Positions 1-5,905 of a DNA stretch of 7,815 nucleotides are shown piece by piece (position 1 is the stretch's first letter; each line of letters opens with the position of its first letter). The notes beneath the pieces are model-generated. The model worked only from the letters and a program-made list of their open reading frames with translations, searched no databases and was not told the origin of the DNA. Both the position numbers and the translations under genes were made by a program. Origin of the DNA: Candidatus Multiplicimicrobium inquinatum (GTDB lineage: Bacteria > Omnitrophota > Omnitrophia > Omnitrophales > Aquincolibacteriaceae); assembly GCA_002344825.1 (NCBI GenBank), contig DDUN01000072.1, positions 1 through 7,815 of the forward strand. The letters are read 5' to 3'.

Positions 1-98
1 GCGCGGTAAACGGTGGAATACCCCAGGATGGTTAGTCCGATGAGAAGAGCAATGCATGTGATTAATTTGGCTTTGGAAAGTGAAAAATACGAAAGCAT
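1..98 (-). CDS. N-terminal fragment of a membrane-anchored or exported protein of unknown function
   Basis: An open frame runs from an ATG at 98 leftwards off the window edge (32 complete codons). The visible N-terminus is MLSYFSLSKAKLITCIALL followed by more hydrophobic residues to about residue 27, so a short, weakly basic start leads into one hydrophobic helix: a signal-anchor or uncleaved signal peptide. An in-frame TAA lies 9 nt upstream of the ATG, so no earlier start is possible, and there is no other ATG in the visible part. No good Shine-Dalgarno precedes it; a sigma70-like promoter (105-133, minus strand) would place the transcript start almost on the ATG. The gene is divergent from the sugar gene to its right. 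The family cannot be recognised from 32 residues, and the gene itself is inferred from frame, hydrophobicity and promoter. Confidence 0.5.
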   Translation of the reverse strand, partial: MLSYFSLSKAKLITCIALLIGLTILGYSTVYR

Positions 99-104
99 GC
101 CGTT

Positions 105-133
105 GTTTTAAAGGAGTCCTGTTGGGGTGTCAA
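105..133 (-). promoter_or_regulatory. Sigma70-like promoter for the leftward gene
   Basis: Read on the minus strand, a perfect -35 TTGACA (forward 128-133) is followed after exactly 17 bp by TAAAAC (forward 105-110), a 4/6 match to the -10 consensus. The expected transcript start, about 7 nt further on, falls at about position 98, the A of the candidate start codon. The mRNA would then be leaderless or nearly so. Confidence 0.5.
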
Positions 134-143
134 GCTTGATGTC

Positions 144-168
144 GATTGCTTGCGTGATTGCTGATTGC
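144..168. repeat. Three GATTGC direct repeats between divergent promoters
   Basis: GATTGC occurs at 144-149, 156-161 and 163-168; the last two form a tandem TGATTGC TGATTGC (155-168). The repeats lie between the -35 boxes of the two divergent promoters, and the last overlaps the rightward -35. Their position suits an operator for a regulator of both genes, but a 6-mer repeated three times could be chance. Confidence 0.3.
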
Positions 169-193
169 GCTCGGAAGACCTGCTCGCTATAAT
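165..193 (+). promoter_or_regulatory. Sigma70 promoter of the UXS-like gene
   Basis: A perfect -10 TATAAT (188-193) is preceded at the optimal 17-bp spacing by TTGCGC (165-170), which shares the TTG of the -35 consensus. Transcription would begin near 200, giving a 5' leader of about 27 nt before the ATG at 227. This argues against translation from the in-frame ATG upstream at 158, which would lie outside the transcript. Confidence 0.7.
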
Positions 194-226
194 GCGGGCT
201 TCTCTAATCTAGTGAACCGAGGGCGC

Positions 227-1285
227 ATGAAAAGAACCGTTACATCCAAAATTATTCTTGAAGACATTGAGCAGTTAGCCAAGTCGCTTAAGACTTATCA
301 CAAGTTTTTCTCAGGCAAGACTTTTTTGCTTTCCGGCGCGGGCGGGTTTTTGGGGAAGTATATTGTCCTTTTGTTGAAGCATCTCAATGAGAAGGTGCTG
401 ACGGAGCCCCTCAAAGCGATTTTACTCGATAACTTCATTACCGGCTACGAGCAGGAGATCATTTCGGACGGTAATATTAAATTTATCCGTCACAATGTGA
501 TTCAGCCTTTCGAGACTTCAGAGCCGATTGATTATATTATTCACGCCGCAGGAATCGCGTCGCCGGCTTATTACACCAAATTTCCGATTGAAACCATGGA
601 TGTCGGCACCGTGGGAACGCGCCATATGCTTGAACTTGCGCGTAAAAAAGAAGTGAAGAGTTTTATTTTCATGAGTTCCAGCGAAGTTTACGGCGACCCT
701 GATCCAAAGCATGTTCCCACGAAAGAAGAGTACCGCGGCAATGTTTCCGTTTTGGGCGCGCGCGCGTGCTATGACGAATCGAAACGCTTTGGCGAAACGA
801 TGTGCGAAGCGTATTGGAATGTTTACGGCGTGCCGACCAAGATGGTGCGGCCGTTCAATGTTTACGGACCCGGTATTCGTCCCGATGATTACCGCGTTTT
901 GCCTAATTTTATCGAACATGCTTTGCGTAAAGAACCTTTGCCGATTCACGGCGATGGACGTAATACGCGTTCTTTCTGCTATATCAATGATCAAATTGAA
1001 GGTATTTTTCGGGTTTTATTTTGTGATGCGAACGGAGAGCCGTTTAATATCGGAAATCCTGACCCCGAAATTTCAGTGAAAGATTTGGCGAAAAAAGTCG
1101 TGCAGAACATGCCTTTTAAGGTGGATATCGTGAACATTGATCCGCCCCATGAGGTTTACGCCAACAGCGATCCCAAACGCCGTTGTCCGGATATTTCTAA
1201 AATTGCAAAATTAACCGGATTTAAACCGAAATACGATTTGGATACGGGACTCAAAAGAACGATCGACTGGTTTTCGGAACGGTAA
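227..1285 (+). CDS. UDP-glucuronate decarboxylase-like (UXS-type) NAD-dependent sugar-nucleotide epimerase/dehydratase
   Basis: This is an extended short-chain dehydrogenase of 352 aa, cytoplasmic, that would oxidise a nucleotide sugar at C4 using bound NAD. The closest family I recognise is UDP-xylose synthase, which converts UDP-glucuronate to UDP-xylose. After a short N-terminal extension comes the Rossmann motif GAGGFLG (37-43), then SSSEVYGD with S151 and E153 in the usual catalytic positions, the YDESK active site (Y182, K186), an HGDGRNTRSF substrate-binding stretch including R248, and a C-terminal DPKRRCPDISK motif typical of UXS. One deviation: the usual GPR after the second strand motif is GPG (214-216), so substrate choice may differ. 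The start at 227 is chosen because GAGGG (219-223) precedes it and the promoter at 165-193 lies upstream. An in-frame ATG at 158 would add 23 residues unlike the family. The neighbouring sugar-modifying genes support a role in surface polysaccharide precursor synthesis. Confidence 0.85.
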   Translation: MKRTVTSKIILEDIEQLAKSLKTYHKFFSGKTFLLSGAGGFLGKYIVLLLKHLNEKVLTEPLKAILLDNFITGYEQEIISDGNIKFIRHNVIQPFETSEPIDYIIHAAGIASPAYYTKFPIETMDVGTVGTRHMLELARKKEVKSFIFMSSSEVYGDPDPKHVPTKEEYRGNVSVLGARACYDESKRFGETMCEAYWNVYGVPTKMVRPFNVYGPGIRPDDYRVLPNFIEHALRKEPLPIHGDGRNTRSFCYINDQIEGIFRVLFCDANGEPFNIGNPDPEISVKDLAKKVVQNMPFKVDIVNIDPPHEVYANSDPKRRCPDISKIAKLTGFKPKYDLDTGLKRTIDWFSER

Positions 1286-1310
1286 CGATTTTATTTAATT
1301 GCTTTGTTTG

Positions 1311-1431
1311 AAACCGATCAAAAAGTTTCAGATACAAGGCTTGCGCAAGTGACCGCGGAGGCGTATTTTGAAATACGCCGCACAAGGAAACGCAGCGCGT
1401 AACGTAGTAGATGAAATTTTTTCATCGGTTT
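1311..1431. repeat. 121-bp palindromic element with nested inverted repeats
   Basis: The ends are 25-nt inverted repeats, 1311-1335 and 1407-1431, matching at 21 of 25 positions (outer 8 bp AAACCGAT / ATCGGTTT perfect). At the centre is a second, perfect 9-bp inverted repeat GGCGTATTT / AAATACGCC (1360-1368, 1371-1379) with a 2-nt gap, and a 10-bp palindrome CTTGCGCAAG lies at 1340-1349. As RNA it would fold into a long stem with internal arms. It contains no credible ORF and no transposase. The architecture resembles dispersed palindromic intergenic repeats or small non-autonomous mobile elements. Only one copy is seen here, so repetition in the genome is inference. Its right end touches the AAGGAG ribosome site of the cupin gene. 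Confidence 0.7.
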
Positions 1432-1443
1432 AAGGAGAAAATT

Positions 1444-1863
1444 ATGGAACTTGAAACAGTAAAGCACATCGGTTCAGCATTCAGCGACGCGCGCGGCGAC
1501 ATTTTCAATGTTTTTGAAGGGGAATCGCGCCACATTGCGTTGATCACTTCCAAAAAAGATACGGTTCGCGCGAATCATTATCACAAAGAAGATTTGCAGT
1601 ACATTTATCTCGTCAGCGGTGCTTATGACAGCTACTCCCACCCGTTGAACAAACCGGAAGAACTCAAAATCATTCACGTGAAGCCGGGCGATATCGTCAA
1701 AACTCCGCCGCTCGTCGCGCACGCGCAAAAGTTCACGGAAGATTCTGTTTTTATCGCTATTTCCACGCGTTTGCGCGAAGAAGGCAAATACGAAAACGAC
1801 ACCATCGCTTATCCCGTTATTCAGGGCGGATACCTGAACCAGAAGCTTCAGCAAGCGAAATAA
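1444..1863 (+). CDS. WxcM/FdtA-like cupin, probable sugar-nucleotide isomerase or epimerase
   Basis: This single-domain cupin of 139 aa belongs by appearance to the WxcM-like/FdtA group, whose members isomerise or epimerise dTDP- or UDP-linked keto-sugars. Visible landmarks are DARGDIFNVFEG near the N-terminus (15-26), cupin motif 1 RANHYHKED (42-50) with H45 and H47, and cupin motif 2 PGDIVKTPPLVAH (81-93) ending in H93. The start at 1444 is preceded by a perfect AAGGAG (1432-1437) with a 6-nt spacer. A further in-frame ATG at 1411 lies inside the palindromic repeat and has no ribosome site, so it is rejected. The stop codon abuts the ATG of the following SDR gene, implying translational coupling. 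Whether it is a 3,4-ketoisomerase, a 3,5-epimerase or a non-catalytic cupin cannot be told from sequence alone. Confidence 0.75.
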   Translation: MELETVKHIGSAFSDARGDIFNVFEGESRHIALITSKKDTVRANHYHKEDLQYIYLVSGAYDSYSHPLNKPEELKIIHVKPGDIVKTPPLVAHAQKFTEDSVFIAISTRLREEGKYENDTIAYPVIQGGYLNQKLQQAK

Positions 1864-2595
1864 ATGGCAAGCGCGAAAACAGCACTGATCACCGGAGCTT
1901 CCCGGGGACTTGGGTTGGAGCTTTCGGCCAAGCTGGTGAAGCTTGGTTATCAGGTGATCGGCGTTAGCCGCACAGCCGCGCATTGGTCTTCCGCGCGAAA
2001 GAAAATCAACGCCAAAAATTTCCATTTGCTTCAGGCTGATTTAGCTTCTGCCTCCGCGGTGGAGCAGCTTTTTACCGTCGTTAAAAAAATCAGCCCCCGC
2101 ATTGATTTGCTCGTGAACAGCGCGGCTTACGGCGGTAAGCTGGAGCGTATTGAAGAAACTTCACCTGAGGAATTCAACGCGCATTTGCGGGGCAATTTGT
2201 TCTCTGTGTTTTTAATGTGCCGCGCCGCTTTTCCATTTCTAAAGAAAGCGCGCCAGCCTCTTGTGATCAATGTTTCATCCATGGCGGGAGTCAGAGCCGT
2301 TCCGAAAATTGCCGGGTATTCCGCGAGTAAATTTGGCGTGCTCGCATTGACAGAAGCTTTTGCGAAAGAAAATTTAGACTGGCTCAAAGTGATGACGGTT
2401 TGTCCCGGCGGCATGAATACCAAAATGCGTTCGGATCTTTTCGGAAAAGAAGATGCAGCGAAACAGCAGACCCCCGAATTTGTCGCGGATAAAATGGTGC
2501 AGATCATCAACAATGAAATTCCGCTGCTTTCACCGAGCCATATCGTGATTCGTCATGGCAAAATCACTCAAATCATTATTCCGCCCAATAATTAA
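1864..2595 (+). CDS. Short-chain dehydrogenase/reductase, probable keto-sugar reductase
   Basis: A classical SDR of 243 aa, expected to be a cytoplasmic NAD(P)H-dependent oxidoreductase. The cofactor motif TGASRGLG is at residues 10-17, with R14 hinting at NADP preference. The NNAG-type motif appears as NSAA, the catalytic serine is S139 in NVSSMAG, and the active-site YSASK has Y152 and K156. A PGG motif follows where SDRs bind the nicotinamide. The ATG directly follows the TAA of the cupin gene with no gap, and no strong Shine-Dalgarno is present, so translation is probably coupled. The substrate is not shown by the sequence, as this fold serves fatty-acid, steroid and sugar pathways alike. 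Position between a sugar cupin and a sugar C-methyltransferase suggests reduction of a keto-sugar nucleotide. Confidence 0.85.
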   Translation: MASAKTALITGASRGLGLELSAKLVKLGYQVIGVSRTAAHWSSARKKINAKNFHLLQADLASASAVEQLFTVVKKISPRIDLLVNSAAYGGKLERIEETSPEEFNAHLRGNLFSVFLMCRAAFPFLKKARQPLVINVSSMAGVRAVPKIAGYSASKFGVLALTEAFAKENLDWLKVMTVCPGGMNTKMRSDLFGKEDAAKQQTPEFVADKMVQIINNEIPLLSPSHIVIRHGKITQIIIPPNN

Positions 2596-2597
2596 TT

Positions 2598-3905
2598 ATG
2601 AGCACAGACCAATACCGTAAAAAGACATGCCGTTATTGCGATTCTCCTTTGGGGAAATCATTTCTTGATCTGGGCGCGAATCATCCTTTGGCGAATTCTT
2701 TACCGCGCAAAGAAGATTTAAGTACTCCGCAGTTCACTTGTCCTTTGGAATTGGTGAAATGCGGACATTGCCATTTGGTTCAGTTGGCGCATGCCGTACC
2801 GGCCGACCTGATGTTTAAGGATTATCTTTATGTCAGCTCCACCACCAAAACATTCCGTGAGCATTTTGCGGCTTACGCGCAAACGGTGAAAAGTAAATTA
2901 ACGCATATTTCTGATCCTGTGGCGGTGGATATTGGCAGTAATGACGGGTTGCTCGTTTCCTGTTATATGAAAGAGGGGATGAAGGCCGTGGGCGTGGACC
3001 CCGCTGAGAACCTTGCCAAACAAGCAAATGCCGAAGGCCGACCGACACTGAACCGTTATTTTGACGTGGTTTGTGTGAAAGAAATTATTTCAAAATACGG
3101 CAAAGCGCACGCGATCAGCGCGAACAATGTCTTTGCCCACATCGATGATATTCAATCAGTTTGCCGCAATGTTTTTGATTTACTTGATGATCAGGGCTTT
3201 TTCGTAATTGAGTTTCCTTATCTTGTGACGATGCTCGATGAGATGCTGTTTGACATGATTTATCACGAGCATGTGTCTTATATCGGTGTGACTTCGCTTC
3301 AGTTTTTAATGCAAAAATTCGGCGGGCGTATTTTTGACATTCAGCAAGTCAGCTCTCATGGCGGTTCTTTGCGGGTTTTTATTTGCAAACAGCCCGCGGC
3401 TTATCAGGCTCAGCCGATTGTCGCTCAGTTGTTGCAGCTGGAAAAAGACAAAGGCTGTTTAGAGGACGCGGTGTATGAAAAATTTGCTACGCGTGTTTTG
3501 AACTTCAAAAAAGATTTAAATGCGCTGTTGAGCGGGCTCCGCTCCGAAGGTAAAACGATTTGCGGGTATGGTGCCCCAGCGAAAGCCACGACTATCGTTA
3601 ATTTTTGTGAATTAACTCCCAAACAGATTGACTATATTGTGGACGATAACCCGCTCAAGCAAGGCCGTTTTGTTCCGGGTGGTCAGTGTCCTTCTGCCTC
3701 TGCGCTTAATGGCGCAACCGGCTGCATCCCAATTGTACCGAGCTCTCATCTCGAATCCAAGCCCGCTGATTATATTTTGATTTTTGCTTGGAATTTTGCC
3801 AAAGAAATTATGTCCAAATTGCCTCATCTTCAGGATCGCGGTGTTCAGTTTATTGTTCCTTTGCCTGAACCGCGCGTGATTCTCGACCATGCCCGAAAAA
3901 GTTAA
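2598..3905 (+). CDS. SAM-dependent sugar C-methyltransferase (TylC3/NovU/TcaB9 family)
   Basis: This 435-aa protein has the full three-part layout of the nucleotide-sugar C-methyltransferases. The N-terminal zinc-binding domain carries C11, C14, C55 and C58 (CRYC and CGHC). The central SAM-binding Rossmann domain has motif I VDIGSNDG (110-117). The family signature YHEHVSY begins at Y222, with E224 and H225 in the positions assigned to catalysis in the TcaB9 type of enzyme. The C-terminal domain contains GYGAPAKATT (about 320-330), also typical of the family. Known members add a methyl group to C3 of a 4-keto-deoxysugar nucleotide, making branched sugars. The gene begins 2 nt after the SDR stop, and its last 17 nt overlap the amidotransferase gene. 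All key residues are present, so it is probably active. The actual sugar is unknown. Confidence 0.9.
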   Translation: MSTDQYRKKTCRYCDSPLGKSFLDLGANHPLANSLPRKEDLSTPQFTCPLELVKCGHCHLVQLAHAVPADLMFKDYLYVSSTTKTFREHFAAYAQTVKSKLTHISDPVAVDIGSNDGLLVSCYMKEGMKAVGVDPAENLAKQANAEGRPTLNRYFDVVCVKEIISKYGKAHAISANNVFAHIDDIQSVCRNVFDLLDDQGFFVIEFPYLVTMLDEMLFDMIYHEHVSYIGVTSLQFLMQKFGGRIFDIQQVSSHGGSLRVFICKQPAAYQAQPIVAQLLQLEKDKGCLEDAVYEKFATRVLNFKKDLNALLSGLRSEGKTICGYGAPAKATTIVNFCELTPKQIDYIVDDNPLKQGRFVPGGQCPSASALNGATGCIPIVPSSHLESKPADYILIFAWNFAKEIMSKLPHLQDRGVQFIVPLPEPRVILDHARKS

Positions 3906-4635
3906 CCCAATCATTTCTCCTCTCAGTCAGGTTTGGTTTATCCAAAACACCACCACGGAAGGCCCCGGCTATCTCGGAGACCTTCTCAAACGTTGGAAAA
4001 TTCCCATGCGTATTTGTAATTTAGAGCTGGGTGACCCGCTGCCGGATGTAGCTGATCAGGATGCCGTGATTGTTTTGGGCGGGCCCATGAGCGCAAATGA
4101 CCGGACCAAAACCATGCTGGCATTGCTGAAGTGGATACGAAGTCTTTTGAGGCGTGATATTCCTTATTTGGGAATTTGTCTGGGACTTCAAACTTTGGTC
4201 AAAGCAGCCGGCGGCGCGGTTGTGAAAAGTCCGCTTAAAGAAGTCGGACTTAAGATGAACGATCAATTTCCTTATGTCTGCGAGCTGACGCTGGACGGTA
4301 AGCGTGACCCTTTGTTCCGCAGGTTTACAAAAATATTTCCTGTTTTTCAGCTGCACGGTGAGATGGTTGAATTGACGTCGGATATGACGCTGCTTGCCAC
4401 AGGACAGTGGTGCCATAACCAAATTGCTCGTGTTGGAAAAAGAGCTTACGGAGTTCAGGGGCACTTAGAAGTGACAACGCCGCTTTTGACTGATTGGCTG
4501 CAAACGGATGCTGATTTAAAACATTACCGTCCTGAGTTTCTGATTAAAGAGTGGCTTAAAGAAGAAAAAGAAATGCATTATTATTGCCGAAAGATTTTGC
4601 TGAATTTTCTTAAAGTGGCCCGTATTGTCGGTTAA
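3889..4635 (+). CDS. Stand-alone class I glutamine amidotransferase (GMP synthase-like)
   Basis: A 248-aa protein with a class I (triad-type) glutamine amidotransferase fold. The oxyanion loop is visible as VLGGPMSAND near residue 62, the nucleophile elbow as GICLGLQ with C97, and the His/Glu pair as GHLE with H192 and E194. The triad is complete, so glutamine or a gamma-glutamyl compound should be hydrolysed. No synthetase domain is fused and none is encoded nearby, so the ammonia acceptor is unknown. Related stand-alone proteins are usually annotated only as GMP synthase-like, and some act as gamma-glutamyl peptidases. The C-terminal 45 or so residues beyond the triad are helical and basic with no recognised motif. 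The ATG lies inside the end of the C-methyltransferase gene, a 17-nt overlap that implies co-expression. It could modify the same sugar (for example by amidation), but that is inference. Confidence 0.85.
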   Translation: MPEKVNPIISPLSQVWFIQNTTTEGPGYLGDLLKRWKIPMRICNLELGDPLPDVADQDAVIVLGGPMSANDRTKTMLALLKWIRSLLRRDIPYLGICLGLQTLVKAAGGAVVKSPLKEVGLKMNDQFPYVCELTLDGKRDPLFRRFTKIFPVFQLHGEMVELTSDMTLLATGQWCHNQIARVGKRAYGVQGHLEVTTPLLTDWLQTDADLKHYRPEFLIKEWLKEEKEMHYYCRKILLNFLKVARIVG

Positions 4636-4640
4636 CGGAT

Positions 4641-4901
4641 ATGCTGGATGATGAACCGGATTTCTTGCCGCCGAAGCCGGAGGAAATTCCCGATCGGTTG
4701 GCTAAGAAGTGGGAAGAGCGGGAAACCAAAGAATCTTTAGTTGTTTGCCGGAATTGCGGCAAGCAAGTGCTTGCGTCGAGTTCGGTTTGCGCTTATTGTG
4801 GTGGCCGGCTGAGTAACGGAAAAAAGCCGTTTTGGGTGATGGTCGCGGCCGCGGTTTTGATTTTGTTTTCGATATTATTTTTTTTAAGACGTTGGGTATA
4901 A
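4641..4901 (+). CDS. Small zinc-ribbon protein with a C-terminal transmembrane helix
   Basis: An 86-aa protein of unknown function. It has an acidic, proline-rich N-terminus (residues 3-17), a short charged stretch, then a zinc ribbon CRNCG...CAYCG with C36, C39, C50 and C53. A single hydrophobic helix follows (about 63-82), closed by two arginines, so the protein is likely tail-anchored in the inner membrane with the zinc ribbon in the cytoplasm. The start lies 5 nt after the amidotransferase stop and the stop 4 nt before metF, so it is very probably translated as part of the same operon. Such zinc-ribbon plus membrane-helix proteins are common and rarely characterised. The intact CXXC pairs and placement make chance unlikely. 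Confidence 0.75.
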   Translation: MLDDEPDFLPPKPEEIPDRLAKKWEERETKESLVVCRNCGKQVLASSSVCAYCGGRLSNGKKPFWVMVAAAVLILFSILFFLRRWV

Positions 4902-4905
4902 GCAA

Positions 4906-5790
4906 ATGAAGATTTCACAAATTTTCGCTCAAAAAAAACAGTCTTTCTCGTTCGAGTTTTTTCCGCCAAAGACACCGGAGGCCGAAGAACAGCTTTATGG
5001 TGCGGTTGCTGATTTAAAATCTTTAAAGCCGACCTTTGTTTCAGTGACTTACGGCGCCATGGGTTCCACTAGTTCAAACTCCATCCGCATTGCCGAGCGC
5101 ATTAAAACAAAGCTGGGGCTTGAAGTGGCTTCGCATTTAACCTGCGTCGGCAACACAAAACAGGAAATCGAAAAAGTTTTAAGCGAATTAAAATCCAAAG
5201 GTATTCAGAATTTGGTGGCTTTGCGCGGCGATCCGCCGAAAGGGGAAACGGAATTTAAACCCGTTGCGGGAGGGTTCCGTTACGCTTCCGAATTGGTGTC
5301 TTTTATCCGGGCGCATGCCGATTTCCGCGATTGGTTTTCAATCGCGGTGGCAGGTTATCCTGAAAAACATCCCGAGTCTGTTTCGCTAGAGCAGGACTGG
5401 AAAAATTTAAGCCTAAAAGTGAGAGAGGGCGCGGATGCCGTTGTGACCCAGCTTTTCTTTTCTAACGGCGATTTTTTCCGATTTGAAGAAGGCTGCCGCA
5501 AACTCGGAATTACGGTTCCGCTTGTCGCGGGAATTATGCCGGTTACGAACGGCAAGCAAATTGAGCGGTTTTCACAAATGTGCGGCGCTTCGATTCCGCA
5601 GCCGATTCTCGCCGCGATTCAAAAATTCGGCGATGACAATGAATCCATTACTCAGTTTGGTATTGAGTATGCCTCGCGTCAATGCGAAGAGTTAATTCGG
5701 CAGGGAATCGCGGGAATTCACTTTTATACGCTTAATAAGTCGCGTGCTACCGCCGAAATCTATACCAATCTGGGTCTCCATAAGTCTTAG
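4906..5790 (+). CDS. metF: 5,10-methylenetetrahydrofolate reductase
   Basis: MetF reduces 5,10-methylene-THF to 5-methyl-THF with FAD and a reduced nicotinamide cofactor, feeding methionine and SAM synthesis. The 294 aa match the usual bacterial single-domain length (296 in E. coli) and no C-terminal regulatory domain is present. The family landmarks are in order: SFEFFPPKT (15-23) with E17 equivalent to the catalytic Glu28 of E. coli, FVSVTYGA, HLTCVGNT, the FAD/folate-binding ALRGDPP (D109 equivalent to Asp120), AGYPEKHPES, a TQLFF strand, GIMPVTN, and the C-terminal GIHFYTLN. The gene begins 4 nt after the zinc-ribbon gene with only a weak ribosome site, so it is probably read from the upstream operon. 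No SAM riboswitch or other own leader is visible in front of it. Confidence 0.95.
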   Translation: MKISQIFAQKKQSFSFEFFPPKTPEAEEQLYGAVADLKSLKPTFVSVTYGAMGSTSSNSIRIAERIKTKLGLEVASHLTCVGNTKQEIEKVLSELKSKGIQNLVALRGDPPKGETEFKPVAGGFRYASELVSFIRAHADFRDWFSIAVAGYPEKHPESVSLEQDWKNLSLKVREGADAVVTQLFFSNGDFFRFEEGCRKLGITVPLVAGIMPVTNGKQIERFSQMCGASIPQPILAAIQKFGDDNESITQFGIEYASRQCEELIRQGIAGIHFYTLNKSRATAEIYTNLGLHKS

Positions 5791-5871
5791 CCTTGAAATG
5801 AGATAGGACTTTATTCTTGGGGGATTTAGAAGTCGTTTTATCTCCTTTTCGCCTTGTTTACAATGAATCGC

Positions 5872-5899
5872 TTGCCATAGAGTCTTTTTTGGCTATAAT
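5872..5899 (+). promoter_or_regulatory. Sigma70 promoter of the rpsB-tsf(-pyrH) unit
   Basis: TTGCCA (5872-5877, 4/6 match to -35) and a perfect TATAAT (5894-5899) are separated by 16 bp. Transcription should begin near 5906, leaving a leader of about 250 nt before the rpsB start. This is the best promoter in the metF-rpsB gap and fits a highly expressed ribosomal unit. Confidence 0.75.
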
Positions 5900-5905
5900 T
5901 CACCA

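Noticed and set aside
518..994. Long minus-strand frame inside the UXS-like gene
   Set aside because: It lies wholly opposite a gene with clear family motifs and has no motifs or start signals of its own; an antisense shadow. The same applies to the other minus-strand frames within the coding region.
1308..1336. TTGAAA and GATACA at 17-bp spacing as a promoter for the cupin operon
   Set aside because: The -10 matches only 3 of 6 consensus bases and lies inside the palindromic repeat arm; not supportable.
1360..1379. Central inverted repeat of the palindromic element as an intrinsic terminator
   Set aside because: No T-run follows the right arm (next bases are GCACAAGG), and the feature is explained as part of the larger palindrome.
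1311..1431. CRISPR repeat or insertion sequence
   Set aside because: There are no regularly spaced repeats, no transposase frame and only one copy in the window.
1411..1443. Upstream ATG adding 11 residues to the cupin
   Set aside because: No ribosome site precedes it and it lies in the repeat arm, whereas the ATG at 1444 has a perfect AAGGAG.
5800..5844. Imperfect inverted repeat GAGATA...TATCTC with inner GACT/AGTC after metF, considered as a terminator
   Set aside because: The stem is interrupted, AT-rich, has a 20-nt loop and is followed only by a mixed CCTTTTC stretch; too weak to call.
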